Shown piece after piece: positions 1 through 12,000 of a stretch of 64,000 nt of DNA. The stretch comes from Diorhabda sublineata (lineage: Eukaryota; Arthropoda; Insecta; Coleoptera; Chrysomelidae), in the NCBI RefSeq assembly GCF_026230105.1, contig NC_079478.1:35851653-35915652 (forward strand). The letters are read 5' to 3'. Numbering within the stretch: the stretch's first letter is position 1; each line of letters opens with the position of its first letter. Below the pieces are notes generated by a model. The model saw nothing but the letters and a program-made list of their open reading frames with translations. It was not told where the DNA came from and made no database searches. Position numbers and translations under genes: made by a program.

Positions 1-1036
1 AACATCCTATTTAGTTCTATGATAGTAAATGTACTTTAATGTGTCAGAGAGATCTGATAGATGAAAGAAATGACAGTGGGCAACTGAAAACGTAAAATTG
101 AATGTGCTAATAAAATAACCAAGGATCAAAGAACATGTTTATCCTATCATTTCGTTTCTCCAACTTTTTTTGGCATCAAACTTTATTTTTGATAAATCGT
201 TTCGATCTGAGGTCTTTTTGATAGAAAATTGGTTTTAAAAACGAGGTTAAAATATTGACGTTTCGATCTATTTTAATATTTTTCAAAATATATTTCATAC
301 ATATCCTAGTATAAATGGTATACTTTCCGAGTTTCCATCAAAATGAAATAAAAGTGAAACTAGAGAGAATCAATACCAGTTCGACGACCTCTATCGCAGC
401 TTTCGGCCCGGAAAATCCCGGATCTGGAAAAGTTACAGGGAAGAACTAGAACTATATTCACAGCCGCCTTAAACAAAGTTTACTGTGGGGAATTAACTCT
501 GGGTATTTGAAATCCATTTTACTAGGAAAACCAATGATAAAATTTTGATAAATAATGGTATAATGAATCCTGAAAGAGATTTTCTGGATTATGGTGTAGA
601 AGCAACTGGAAAATGGATATCGTAAGCTAGCAAAAACATTTTTGTTTTCAAGAGTAGCTTTTTCATTTCTTATCCCAATGTTTTCGTCTGAAAGAGCCTT
701 CAGACAATTCTCAATGGTAAAATCCCCTGCTGCAAAGAGAGCTGCTACTTAATTATCGAGAAAAACGCGAAACGTCTATTCCAAAACTTATATAACACCC
801 CTCGTACTTATTATGTTTGTCATTATCTGCAAATTTAGAATTTTTGGTGGATCAACGAAATTTTTAAAATTTGGCGACCGCGCTCACCATTTTTTGGCAT
901 ACAAGCAAACGCCTTCACCAAATCTTAAAATCGATATTTTACTTAACGAATGTATAGTAAATATATTTTTTTACAATACAGGTGGAGTAGAATAAGTACT
1001 AAAGATACGATCAATACGATTAGTAAGCGTAATACA
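1..1036. other. Left flank, AT-rich, no intact gene
   Basis: No convincing gene is present. The stretch holds a weak hAT-like peptide (657-752, listed separately) and a CCCCTCGTA word near 801 that matches the outer end of the mariner termini seen elsewhere in the window. The 60-codon open frame at 813-995 has no recognisable motif and runs up to the repeat array, so I treat it as chance. Confidence 0.5.
657..752 (+). pseudogene. Possible hAT transposase C-terminal relic
   Basis: One frame reads IPMFSSERAFRQFSMVKS and then AAKRAAT before a TAA stop. The spacing of SSERAF and a KRAA-type word resembles the C-terminal dimerisation region of hAT transposases, which typically carries an (S/A)ERxFS motif. 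No other hAT part is visible upstream and the frame is short. This could be a coincidence; the call rests only on the motif. Confidence 0.3.
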
Positions 1037-3408
1037 TAAGTGATTTTGATGCTTTTTATCGGTATTTTGAGCTAGTTACAAGTGATTTCAAGGTTTTTCT
1101 CGGTATTTGAGCTATTTACAAGTGATTTCAAGGCTTTTATCGGAATTTGAGTTATTTATAAGTGAATTCAAGGCTTTTTATCGGTATATTGAACTATTTA
1201 TAAGCGATTTCAAGGCTTTTATCGGAATTTGAGCAATTTATAAGTGCATTCAAGGCTTTTTATCGGTATATTGAACTATTTATAAGCGATTTCAAGGCTT
1301 TTATCGGAATTTGAGCTATTTATAAGTGAATTCAAGGCTTTTTATCGGTATTTTGAGCTGGTTACAAGTGAAATCAAGGCTTTTTATCGGTATGTTGAAC
1401 TATTTATAAGTGATTTCAAGGCTTTTATCGGAATTTGAGTTATTTATAAGTGAATTCAAAGCTTTTTATCGGTATATTGAACTATTTATAAGCGATTTCA
1501 AGGCTTTTATCGGAATTTGAGCTATTTATAAGTGAATTCAAGGCTTTTTATCGGTATTTTGAGCTGGTTACAAGTGAATTCAAGGCTTTTATCGGTATTT
1601 TGAGTTATTTATAAGTGAATTCAAGGCTTTTTATCGGTATTTTGAGCTGGTTACAAGTGAATTCAAGGCTTTTTATCGGTATGTTGAACTATTTATAAGC
1701 GATTTCAAGGCTTTTATCGGAATTTGAGTTATTTATAAGTGAATTCAAGGCTTTTTATCGGTATATTGAACTATTTATAAGCGATTTCAAGGCTTTTATC
1801 GGAATTTGAGCAATTTATAAGTGCATTCAAGGCTTTTTATCGGTATATTGAACTATTTATAAGTGACTTCAAGGCTTTTATCGGAATTTGAGCTATTTAT
1901 AAGTGCATTCAAGGCTTTTTATCGGTATATTGAACTATTTATAAGCGATTTCAAGGCTTTTATCGGAATTTGAGCTATTTATAAGTGAATTCAAGGCTTT
2001 TTATCGGTATTTTGAGCTGGTTACAAGTGATTTCAAGGCTTTTATAGGTATTTTGAGCTATTTATAAGTGAATTCAAGGCTTTTTATCGGTATTTTGAGT
2101 TGGTTACAAGTGAATTCAAGGCTTTTTATCGGTATATTCAACTATTTATAAGTGATTTCAAGGCTTTTATCGGAATTTGAGTTATTTATAAGTGAATTCA
2201 AGGCTTTTTATCGGTATTTTGAGCTGGTTATAAGTAATTTCAAGGCTTTTATCGGCATATTGAGCTAATTATAAGTAATTTCAAGGCTTTTTTTCGGTAT
2301 ATTGAGCTAGTTATAAGTAATTTCAAGGCTTTTATCTGTATTTTGAGCTAGTTATGCATAATTTCAAGGCTTTTATCGATATATTGAGATAATTTAAGTG
2401 ATTTCAAGGCTTTTTATCGGTATATTGAGCTAGTTATAAGTAATTTCAAGGCTTTTATCGGAATTTGAGCTATTTATAAGTGAATCCAAGGCTTTTTATC
2501 GGTATATTGAACTATTTATAAGTGATTTCAAGGCTTTTATCAGAATTTGAGCTATTTATAAGTGGATTCAAGGCTTTTTATCGGTATTTTGAGCTGGTTA
2601 CAAGTGATTTCAAGGCTTTTATCGGAATTTGAGTTATTTATAAGTGAATTCAAGGCTTTTTATCGGTATTTTGAGCTGGTTATAAGTAATTTCAAGGCTT
2701 TTATCGGCATATTGAGCTAATTATAAGTAATTTCAAGGCTTTTTTTCGGTATATTGAGCTAGTTATAAGTAATTTCAAGGCTTTTATCTGTATTTTGAGC
2801 TAGTTATGAATAATTTCAAGGCTTTTATTGGTATATTGAGCTAGTTATAAGTAATTTCAAGGCTTTTATCGGAATTTGAGTTATTTATAAGTGAATTCAA
2901 GGCTTTTTATCGGTATATTGAACTATTTATAAGTGATTTCAAGGCTTTTATCAGAATTTGAGCTATTTATAAGTGGATTCAAGGCTTTTTATCGGTATTT
3001 TGAGCTGGTTACAAGTGATTTCAAGGCTTTTATCGGTATATTGAGCCAATTCAAGTAATTTCAATGATTTTTTTGGTATTTTGAGCTAGTTATAAGTAAT
3101 TTCAAGGCTTTTATCGGTATATTGAGCTAGTTATAAGTAATTTCAAGGCTTTTATTGGTATTTTAAGCTTATTATAAGTGAATTCAAGGATTTTTTCGGT
3201 ATTTTGAACTAGTTGTAAGTAATTTCAATGCTTTTATCGGTATATTGAGCTAATTATAAGTAATTTCAAGGCTTTTAACGGCATATTGAGCTAATTATAA
3301 GTAATTTCAAGGCTTTTTATCGGTATATTGAACTAGTTATAAGTAATTTCAAGGCTTTTATCGGTATTTTTAGTTAATTAAATGTAATTTCAAGGCTTTT
3401 TATTTATA
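1037..3408. repeat. Tandem array A, ~41-bp monomer
   Basis: About 57 tandem copies of a 40-42 bp unit whose core reads TTCAAGGCTTTTATCGG followed by a TATTTTGAGCTA-like block. Two alternating subtypes are visible: a 40-bp form with GGAATTTGAGC and a 42-bp form with GGTATATTGAAC, giving a dimer period of about 82 bp in the left half. The right third (from about 2225) uses different variants (AAGTAATTTC, GAGCTAGTTA) and is itself duplicated: the block near 2225-2480 recurs near 2680-2900. There is no coding potential. Confidence 0.97.
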
Positions 3409-3429
3409 AGAACAAGCTATAGGGGGACG

Positions 3430-3575
3430 AATCTGCTACAACAAGGATTCTTATCAGGAAGATCCTGCGTGGATGCGTATCTATCCTACGATAAGTATTT
3501 GAGAAATCCCGCGTTTCATTGACCTAACAAAAGCGTTTGACTAACATATAAGTGGAATGACAGACGAGAAACTGC
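3430..3575 (+). pseudogene. LINE reverse transcriptase fragment
   Basis: The sequence reads QQGFLSGRSCVDAYLSYDKY, then after a one-base frame change FIDLTKAFD. These match two neighbouring blocks of non-LTR retrotransposon reverse transcriptases: the QxGFRxGRSTxDAI block and the FxDxxKAFD block, whose first Asp is a catalytic residue. The fragment has one frameshift and stops on both sides, so it is dead. It lies directly against the right edge of array A. Confidence 0.7.
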
Positions 3576-4162
3576 TAAAAATAGCACGTAATAAATTTTT
3601 TAATCTGGGTATGAAGTTGATATATCGAACAGGAAATAGATCTAGTATGAAAGAAAGAAAAAAGAAGAAGAATTTATAATTTGAATAGGTCCAATATCAG
3701 AATAAATAAAATACTTAATGTCAAGAAGATTTTAAAATGTTTAGAAATTTGTTCGGTTCAAATATAATCAAAAATTTCAATTATAGGGACCGAATGATCC
3801 TTATTTTGGCAAAAGGTTTTTTTGTAGTACGTTTCTTGCATCGACAAGTCGGTTAGCGTAACTCACAGAAAGGCAAATTAACATAGAACGTGGTAGACGC
3901 TTGCTTTGAATTATATAAGATGAAACATAAATTTCGAATTAAATTTATATCCTAATATTGACAAAAAAAAACTTTTACGTACGTTGAAACGACAATTACA
4001 AGTTAAAAACTTAACCGCGCTATTTATTTTCGAAAGAAATCATCAAGTACCAAATCTGGGTTATATGAGAGATCAACTGGACCTTCTAACTTATCAAAAA
4101 TTACCGAAACTAAGTTGGAATTACTGGAACCGTTGGCGAAATTCCATATTGTCTGAAGCGCG

Positions 4163-4251
4163 TTTCGATAAACCAAGTTATCGTCTTCAGAGACTGAAGG
4201 TTTCCTCCGAGTACCTTCAGACCCTGAAGACGGTAACTTAGTTTATCGAAA
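4163..4251. repeat. 39-bp inverted repeat (hairpin)
   Basis: Arm 4163-4201 and arm 4213-4251 are inverted copies with about 34 of 39 positions paired, around an 11-base loop. The arms begin and end with TTTCGATAAAC / GTTTATCGAAA. The palindrome lies about 40 bp upstream of the mariner relic's readable part. It may be a snap-back footprint of a mobile element. Confidence 0.85.
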
Positions 4252-4289
4252 CTCGCGTCAGAAAGATAATATTAAACAAATAAGGATGA

Positions 4290-5103
4290 ATCTTTAGCTT
4301 TAGCTGAGGCGAACGTGCCGAAAGTGGTGATTTTGATGATGAACGTCCTGGACAGCCAAAAAAGTTTGTAGATGAAGAACTGGAAGCATTACTCGATGAA
4401 GATTGTTACCAAACACAAGAAGAACCTCTTAGAATCTTCAAGCAGCCATTTTAAAACATTTAAAAGCAGCTGGATATATTCGAAAGCAAGGAAATTGGGT
4501 TCCACATGAACTCAAGTCGAGAGACGTCGAAAGGCATGTCCGAAATGCTGCTGGAACGTCATTTTTGAATCGGATTGTTACTGGTGATGAAAAACGGATC
4601 CATTACGACAACCCCAAGCCAATCAATCAGTCAATTCAACGGCAAAGCCGAATATCCATGGCGCGAAGGTAATGGTGGTATCAGAAGGGTTTGCTGTGTT
4701 ATGAGCTGCTAAATCCGGGTGAAACTATCAATGGAGAACGCTACCGAACACAATTAATCCGTTTGAATAGAGCAGTAGATGAAAAACGCCCGGAAAACAC
4801 GACCAGACATGAAGCAATGATTTTCCATCATGACAACGCTCAGCCCCGCGCTGCTATTCCGAAGTATTTGGAAAATAGTGGATGGAAAGCTTTACCTCAT
4901 CCACCTTATAGCCCAGATCTTGCCCTTTCTGATTACCATTTGTTCCGGTCGATGCAGAACGCTTCGATTGGAAAACGGTTCACATCAGAACAAGATTCAT
5001 TATTGGTTGCCAAGCCGGCGCAGTTCTTTTGAGACGGGATCCACAAATTATGTAGAAAGATTGGAAAAAGTCATAGCTTCAGATGGACAATACTTTGAAT
5101 AAT
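4290..5103 (+). mobile_element. Mariner (Tc1/mariner DD34D) transposase relic
   Basis: Translated pieces in shifting frames give the expected mariner order. The N-terminal half contains FRSGDFDDERPGQPKKFVDE and a helix-turn-helix remnant. Then come RIVTGDEKRIHYDNPK (first catalytic Asp), YELLNPGETINGERYRTQLI, HHDNAQPRAA (second Asp) and PPYSPDLALSDYHLF (third Asp of D,D34D), ending with ASDGQYFE and a stop at 5101-5103. The catalytic Asp residues are still visible, but several frameshifts and a stop break the gene, so it cannot make transposase. An AATAAA word follows at about 5125. Terminal repeats were not identified. Confidence 0.9.
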
Positions 5104-5689
5104 ACTATTGTACATATTTTCCTTAAATAAACGTTCAAATTTTGGAAAAAAATAACTGAACTAATTAAGTTGTAGACCGCAATACGTTTCGATTAACCAC
5201 AAGCTGGAATTACCGTATTTTAAATGATATAATGTTGCGGTTGAGGTTATGTCAATGTCAATATGACGTTTGCACCGGAAATACTAGTGACAACCAGTGT
5301 TGCAAATCATACAAATAAACAAAAATCGCGTTTCTATATATATTCGCGTGTCGTTTTTCAAAAAATCTTGTTTTTAGTGATTTTTTTTGCTTATCTCACT
5401 TCTTTATTCTATCTATCCCAATAAATCATAATATTCACTTAAAACCGATAATACACGCAGATACTTTTATATTTTCCTTGTTTTCCAGATATATCTAATA
5501 CAATCCGGCAACAGCGCTGGCTTTTAGCGTGTTTTTTCCCGATTTTCTCGTCTGAAATCAATACATTTCGGTACGAATATTATAAAAATAATTCGGGAGA
5601 CATACAAATTTTTGTTTATATTTAATTAATTTGAAAAAATTGTTTTTGTTATATCGCCTCAACTCCAAATACTGCGCGCTGGTGCATTC
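5104..5689. other. Unassigned spacer
   Basis: AT-rich DNA with no open frame of note. The part near 5220-5290 (GTCAATGTCAATATGACG, then an AGTGTTGC word) resembles the non-coding ends of the mariner-like pieces near 6720 and 49460, so it is probably more transposon debris. Confidence 0.4.
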
Positions 5690-6104
5690 CAGATTTTCCG
5701 CCGCCGGTTGCAAGCTATATAGAATGCGGTAGATGCACTATGCAACGCTACCCACGCCAGAGTGTGTTGTGCTAGGTCGGACGTCGCGACGGTCTCGCGG
5801 TGGCCTACTGCGATTCTTCCAATTTCTTTGAACTATTCCCGCCAAAAACAAAACCGAATTCGTTCTATAAAAAACAAGGTGCGAAAATTGTGCGGTAATT
5901 TAAATTAAATATATCACTATAATTATTATAACGAACAACAAATCATGAAAATCGATTTTCAGTAAACGAAAATTTTTATATACAGTGCGTCCCGCCGAGA
6001 AGTAGTGTTTAGGGGGGCCCGAAATATTACCTGGCATTTCTAAGTGTCTTAAGGGTTTAAGATTTCGACAAAAATTAATTTTATTACGAGGGTATTAATT
6101 AATG
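5690..6104 (+). promoter_or_regulatory. Candidate Blimp-1 promoter and 5' exon
   Basis: A CpG-rich island in otherwise AT-rich DNA. A TATATAG word at about 5714 is followed by GC-rich sequence with several CGCG and GTCGCGAC words. Two splice donors could end a 5' non-coding exon: AAG|GTGCGA (GT at 5879) and ATG|GTAAGT (GT at 6105), the latter a perfect donor. It is the best-looking + strand promoter upstream of the first recognised Blimp-1 exon, about 9 kb away. Linking it to Blimp-1 is inference; only transcript data could show it. Confidence 0.35.
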
Positions 6105-6424
6105 GTAAGTAAAACGCGGTAGAACCATTCTGGGGGTTGATTGGGGGCGTTTTAAACTCACAAGTTCACAATTAGTTTAGCTTCCACCATTTGCAATTGA
6201 ATTATTATAATTTTTTTTTTCAAATAAATCTTCATACTTCGATCTTCTCTATTCGCCTATGCTCTATATCGATTTTTATGGGGGACACACTGTATATATT
6301 AATTACCATTTATCGGTGTCATCCAATTCTTTTCTGTAAATTCTTGCTTATCATTGAAGCGTTTTTTTTTCTCGTGTCTTGGGCATAATTCATTCATTAA
6401 TTTGCGTTTCGAATATAATATAGT

Positions 6425-7215
6425 ATACGAGGGTTGATACTAAAGTTCCGAATAACAAATATTTATAATTGGATTGGACAATTTATTTTTTATTGGGAAT
6501 AATCGGATGCCGAACAACTTTTGAAGCACCGCGATTGGATTTTTTTTAAGCGATTGTCAAATTAGGCGGTATCCCATTTCCGGTACGTCACGTGACTATC
6601 TCGAAATACGTACGGCATCGATTTATTTTGGTACAACAGTTCGGAAATACGCGTTCTGAATACGATCACCATTAAAACTGTCAAACTTCAAGATGTCACT
6701 GTCAGATTTGACATAATCGCATCAGTGTTGCCATTTCACAAAACCTAAATAGCAAACCTCGCGTTTGATACAACGATATTCAATATAAAACTAAAATTTT
6801 GTACATGTACAGGGTTATTTGAGAAGTTTTCGGCTCGAAAACACAAAATATTCCACTGCAAATGGTAAATTTCCTATGATAAGAACCAAAATGGCTTCCT
6901 CGGTACTTAGAGTGATTGCTATCGTTTATTTTTCGTATAACCCAGGTATTGTATTCATCTACTGTCTCAAAAAGGATGAAACAGTAATAATAAACGAAGA
7001 AATTGCAAATAAGCAACCGCATTTTAAATAAAAACAACGTAACTTCTAAAACCACCATTTTATTCACCAGATCTAACCACCAGCGACTTATTTCTGTTTC
7101 CTAACCTTAAAATTTGACTTTGAATTATACGAGGACGTGGAAAAGTGGAAAAATACTCGAAAGAAACATAAAGTTTAGATAAAAGCAGCTTAAACGTTTT
7201 AAAGAAAGTTATTTG
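6425..7215 (+). mobile_element. Decayed mariner-like element with left terminus
   Basis: It starts with TATACGAGGGTTGATAC, the TA + CGAGGGT terminus that recurs at 18111 and 48525. A non-coding leader contains GTGTTGCCATTTCACAAAA, which is also seen in altered form near 49460. At 7054-7120 a frame reads PPFYSPDLTTSDLFLFPNLK, the third catalytic Asp region of a mariner transposase. Most of the transposase is deleted or unreadable, and the right terminus was not found. Confidence 0.7.
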
Positions 7216-8589
7216 TGATTTAGACAATTTTTTTTGGTTATATTTTTCACCGAATCAACAAATAATGACTATTAATAGAAGCAAGGTGGATATGGGGGGT
7301 GAAATATCAAAAAATGGGGTTAAAAAAAATAAGTTTTGCAATGAATTTCGAAATTATTTAGAAATAATGAAAATACACAAAATTATAATTATTAGTTTGT
7401 TTATAACAGTGATAATTGTCATTATCCCATTCCATTTTCTACGTCAATTTATCTTCTTCTTTTTATTATTATTGTTATTCATATAAACCGATCAAATATA
7501 ATTTGGAAAGTGTTTAGATTGACCTAACTCAAAATTGCCGTCATAATTTCACTTTGAACTTTGCTACTTTAAAATTAGCCGCATTTCTGGGTGGCACGAG
7601 AAAATTGAAAAACTCTCAAATGATAATGAAAATCTAGTATATCGATTTGCCTATTTTTAGTACTCAAAGTAGATCCGAGCGATGCGCTTTGAGTGCAGTT
7701 GCTAGGTGCATTTTTAAAATAACGTCGTATTTTCCTTGGTATATTCATTAACTAAACTGTTAATTTTATAAAGAAAAACGAATTTTCGGTGTCCGGCGTT
7801 TGATTAAAAGTGAAAATCCAATATGGCCGACGCTTGTCCTACAATCCAAAATCGTGGACTTGTCGCGAGTTATTGAAACCGAAGTGAATGATTTTTTATT
7901 AATATTCAGGTAATTTTCGACGTAAATTTCGTAGATTTTTCTTTAGTAACCGTTTTTTTCGAGTTTTTTTTCGATATATTGTCGTGGCGGATTCTTGAAC
8001 TTTGACCTTTATCTGTAGCCGCTGTTTTTGCATGTTTTTTCTCAAAAATCTGATAGATAACTCTAAATTGAACTGTCTTCGAGCTAATTCAACGATGAAA
8101 CTCGTACAAAAGATAATTTTTTTCAATCTGGAATCATCAATTGGTCCATTTTGTATGGTCAAGTTCAAGGCAAGGTGAAAATGTCTAACACTGTGTTTAT
8201 TATTAGATAATTGTTTATTTATGTCTAGAGCTACTTCTATCGGAGATTTTCCTTCCAAATTCTGTCTAAAATATTTAAAACAACCATTAAATACCCCTCA
8301 TACTGAATTCTTTCAATATTATATTAATTTGGGTGTATTTCTATAGTCAATACTTCAAAATAAGCTTTTTAAATAATTTTTCTATAATATCATAACAATA
8401 AAACCTCTTTTATTCATTTAGACTACTTTTCAGAGGCTCATTTCAAAAGAAAACAAATTTTTTGAGCTACACAAGTTGAAAAAATAACTTCTATTCGATC
8501 TACTAAGTTTACTAGTTGATGATTTAGGAAAAACCTATAAATACGACGTTCCACAAAGTGTAGACCTTTCCCGTACGTTAGTAAGAAGA
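7216..8589. other. Unassigned stretch with one minus-strand open frame
   Basis: AT-rich. The run near 7265-7486 encodes only a short hydrophobic frame that looks like chance in T-rich DNA. The only item worth keeping is the minus-strand frame at 7899-8270. A CCCCTCATA word near 8294 may be a mutated mariner terminus. Confidence 0.4.
7899..8270 (-). CDS. Hypothetical minus-strand exon or gene remnant
   Basis: A frame of about 124-130 codons without a convincing ATG start. It reads EGKSPIEVALDINKQL and later FIVELARRQFNLELSIRF, and ends in a very basic tail (KKTRKKRLLKKNLRNLRRK) before a stop. On the minus strand a TTTTAG acceptor lies at about 8266, so it could be a terminal exon. The mixed, non-repetitive residue composition looks more like protein than the usual AT-rich noise here. 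I recognise no family. No promoter or poly(A) signal is obvious. It may be a remnant of a mobile element. Confidence 0.3.
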   Translation of the reverse strand, partial: FRQNLEGKSPIEVALDINKQLSNNKHSVRHFHLALNLTIQNGPIDDSRLKKIIFCTSFIVELARRQFNLELSIRFLRKNMQKQRLQIKVKVQESATTIYRKKTRKKRLLKKNLRNLRRKLPEY

Positions 8590-9092
8590 TTTTTGATACA
8601 GTTTCAAAGAAATCTAGATCTGCTACACATGATGGTGAAGCCACATCTTTTCCAAATACTGATATTGACCAAATTTGGTGACGATTTCAGAAATGTTGGA
8701 GAAAATCCACTGGATGATCGTCGAAGGAAGGTGTACGTGCTAGAAGTTATAGTAGGCATTTCAAAAAGTGCTGTACATCGCATATTAACTGAAAATTTGG
8801 ACATGAGACAGCTGTGCTCAAGATGGAACAAAAGCAGCATCGTGAAGATGTTTCCATCGAGTGTTTCACGGAAATATAGTCGATTTTTTGCGGTTTTTTA
8901 TAATAATGAATGAAAAGTATGTTTATCACTTAAGATCGGGATAAAATAACAATGAAAACAATGGAGTACGAAGGGAGAACAGGCTCAAAATGTGGCAAAA
9001 ATCGTTCCATCTGGACGCCATGACAAATCAAACAGAAACGACTGCATTTGGATAAAAAGAAGATTTGTTTTTCCGAAACTACCCTCGTATTT
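8590..9092 (+). mobile_element. Mariner N-terminal relic ending in a CCCTCGTA terminus
   Basis: One frame reads EVIVGISKSAVHRILTENLD followed by MRQLCSRW, the second helix-turn-helix block of mariner transposases. Broken frames then give EQKQHREDVSIECFTEI and words like QAQNVAKIVPSGRH, which normally lie just before and after the first catalytic Asp. The sequence then jumps directly to TTTCCGAAACTACCCTCGTA (9069-9088), an inward-facing mariner-type right terminus, so the C-terminal two thirds is deleted. This terminus is the first segment of array B. Confidence 0.75.
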
Positions 9093-12000
9093 GTACCAAA
9101 TCTTAATTCCCTACTAAGTTTTGAACACCAAGGATCGAGTGGAGGAATAAGAACTGCAGGAAGAGTTGATAAAATCTTCTGACAAAGAAACAGATGTCAA
9201 AGAAATAAAAACAAAAATTTTGAAAAAAGTAGCAGTAGATAGAAGATGAAAGGCCAGGTATTTCCGAAACTACCCTCGTATTTGTACCAAATCTTAATTC
9301 CCTACACAGTTTTGAACACCAAGGATCAAGTTGAGAAGTAAGAGCTGCAGGAAGAGTTGATAAAATCTTCTGACAAAGAAACAGATGTCAAAGAAATAAA
9401 AACAAAAATTTTGAAAAAAGTAGCAGCAGATAGAAGATAAAAGGCCAGGTATTTCCGAAACTACCCTCGTATTTGTACCAAATCTTAATTCCCTACACAG
9501 TTTTGAACACCAAGGATCAAGTTGAGAAGTAAGAGCTGCAGGAAGAATTGATAAAATCTTCTGACAAAGAAACAGATGTCAAAGAAATAAAAACAAAAAT
9601 TTTGAAAAAAGTAGCAGCAGATAGAAGATAAAAGGCCAGGTATTTCCGAAACTACCCTCGTATTTGTACCAAATCTTAATTCCCTACACAGTTTTGAACA
9701 CCAAGGATCGAGTGGAGGAATAAGAGCTGCAGGAAGAATTGATAAAATCTTTTAACAAAGAAACAGATGTCAAAGAAATAAAAACAAAAATTTTGAAAAA
9801 AGTAGCAGCAGATAGAAGATAAAAGGCCAGGTATTTCCGAAACTACCCTCGTAATTGTACCAAATCTTAATTCCCTACACAGTTTTGAACACCAAGGATC
9901 GAGTGGAGGAATAAGAGCTGCAGGAAGAATTGATAAAATCTTTTAACAAAGAAACAGATGTCAAAGAAATAAAAACAAAAATTTTGAAAAAAGTAGCAGC
10001 AGATAGAAGATAAAAGGCCAGGTATTTCCGAAACTACCCTCGTAATTGTACCAAATCTTAATTCTCTACTAAGTTTTGAACACCAAGGATCAAGTGGAGA
10101 AATAAGAGCTGCAGGAAGAGTTGATAAAATCTTCTGACAAAGAAACAGATGTCAAAGAAATAAAAACAAAAATTTTGAAAAAAGTAGCAGCAGATAGAAG
10201 ATAAAAGGCCAGGTATTTCCGAAACTACCCTCGTAATTGTACCAAATCTTAATTTTCTACTAAGTTTTGAACACCAAGGATCAAGTTGAGAAGTAAGAAC
10301 TGCAGGAAGAATTGATAAAATCTTCTGACAAAGAAGCAGATGTCAAAGAAATAAAAACAAAAATTTTGAAAAAAGTAGCAGCAGATAGAAGATAAAAGGC
10401 CAGGTATTTCCGAAACTACCCTCGTAATAGTACCAAATCTTAATTCCCTACACAGTTTTGAACACCAAGGATCAAGTTGAGAAGTAAGAGCTGCAGGAAG
10501 AATTGATAAAATCTTCTGACAAAGAAACAGATGTCAAAGAAACAAAAACAAAAATTTTGAAGTAAATAGCAGTAGATAGAAAATAAAAGGCCAGGTATTT
10601 CCGAAACTACCCTCGTATTTGTACCAAATCTTAATTCCCTACACAGTTTTGAACACCAAGGATCAAGTTGAGAAGTAAGAGCTGCAGGAAGAATTGATAA
10701 AATCTTCTGACAAAGAAACAGATGTCAAAGAAACAAAAACAAAAATTTTGAAGTAAATAGCAGTAGATAGAAAATAAAAGGCCAGGTATTTCCGAAACTA
10801 CCCTCGTATTTGTACCAAATCTTAATTCCCTACACAGTTTTGAACACCAAGGATCAAGTTGAGAAGTAAGAGCTGCAGGAAGAATTGATAAAATCTTCTG
10901 ACAAAGAAACAGATGTCAAAGAAATAAAAACAAAAATTTTGAAAAAAGTAGCAGCAGATAGAAGATAAAAGGCCAGGTATTTCCGAAACTACCCTCGTAA
11001 TTGTACCAAATCTTAATTCCCTACACAGTTTTGAACACCAAGGATCAAGTTGAGAAGTAAGAGCTGCAGGAAGAGTTGATAAAATCTTCTGACAAAGAAG
11101 CAGATGTCAAAGAAATAAAAACAAAAATTTTGAAAAAAGTAGCAGCAGATAGAAGATAAAAGGCAAGGTATTTCCGAAACTACCCTCGTAATTGTACCAA
11201 ATCTTAATTCTCTACTAAGTTTTGAACACCAAGGATCAAGTGGAGAAGTAAGAGCTGCAGGAAGAATTGATAAAATCTTCTGACAAAGAAACAGATGTCA
11301 AAGAAATAAAAACAAAAATTTTGAAAAAAGTAGCAGCAGATAGAAGATAAAAGGCAAGGTATTTCCGAAACTACCCTCGTAATTGTACCAAATCTTAATT
11401 CTCTACTAAGTTTTGAACACCAAGGATCAAGTGGAGAAGTAAGAGCTGCAGGAAGAATTGATAAAATCTTCTGACAAAGAAGCAGATGTCAAAGAAATAA
11501 AAACAAAAATTTTGAAAAAAGTAGCAGCAGATAGAAGATAAAAGGCAAGGTATTTCCGAAACTACCCTCGTAATTGTACCAAATCTTAATTCTCTACTAA
11601 GTTTTGAACACCAAGGATCAAGTGGAGAAGTAAGAGCTGCAGGAAGAATTGATAAAATCTTCTGACAAAGAAGCAGATGTCAAAGAAATAAAAACAAAAA
11701 TTTTGAAAAAAGTAGCAGCAGATAGAAGATAAAAGGCCAGGTATTTCCGAAACTACCCTCGTAATTGTACCAAATCTTAATTCCCTACACAGTTTTGAAC
11801 ACCAAGGATCAAGTGGAGAAGTAAGAGCTGCAGGAAGAATTGATAAAATCTTCTGACAAAGAAACAGATGTCAAAGAAACAAAAACAAAAATTTTGAAAA
11901 AAGTAGCAGCAGATAGAAGATAAAAGGCCAGGTATTTCCGAAACTACCCTCGTATTTGTACCAAATCTTAATTCCCTACACAGTTTTGAACATCAAGGAT

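Noticed and set aside
6102..6104. ATG directly before a perfect donor (ATG|GTAAGT) as the Blimp-1 start codon
   Set aside because: Joined to the exon at 15274 it reads in the wrong phase and meets a stop within that exon; an unseen intermediate exon would be needed.
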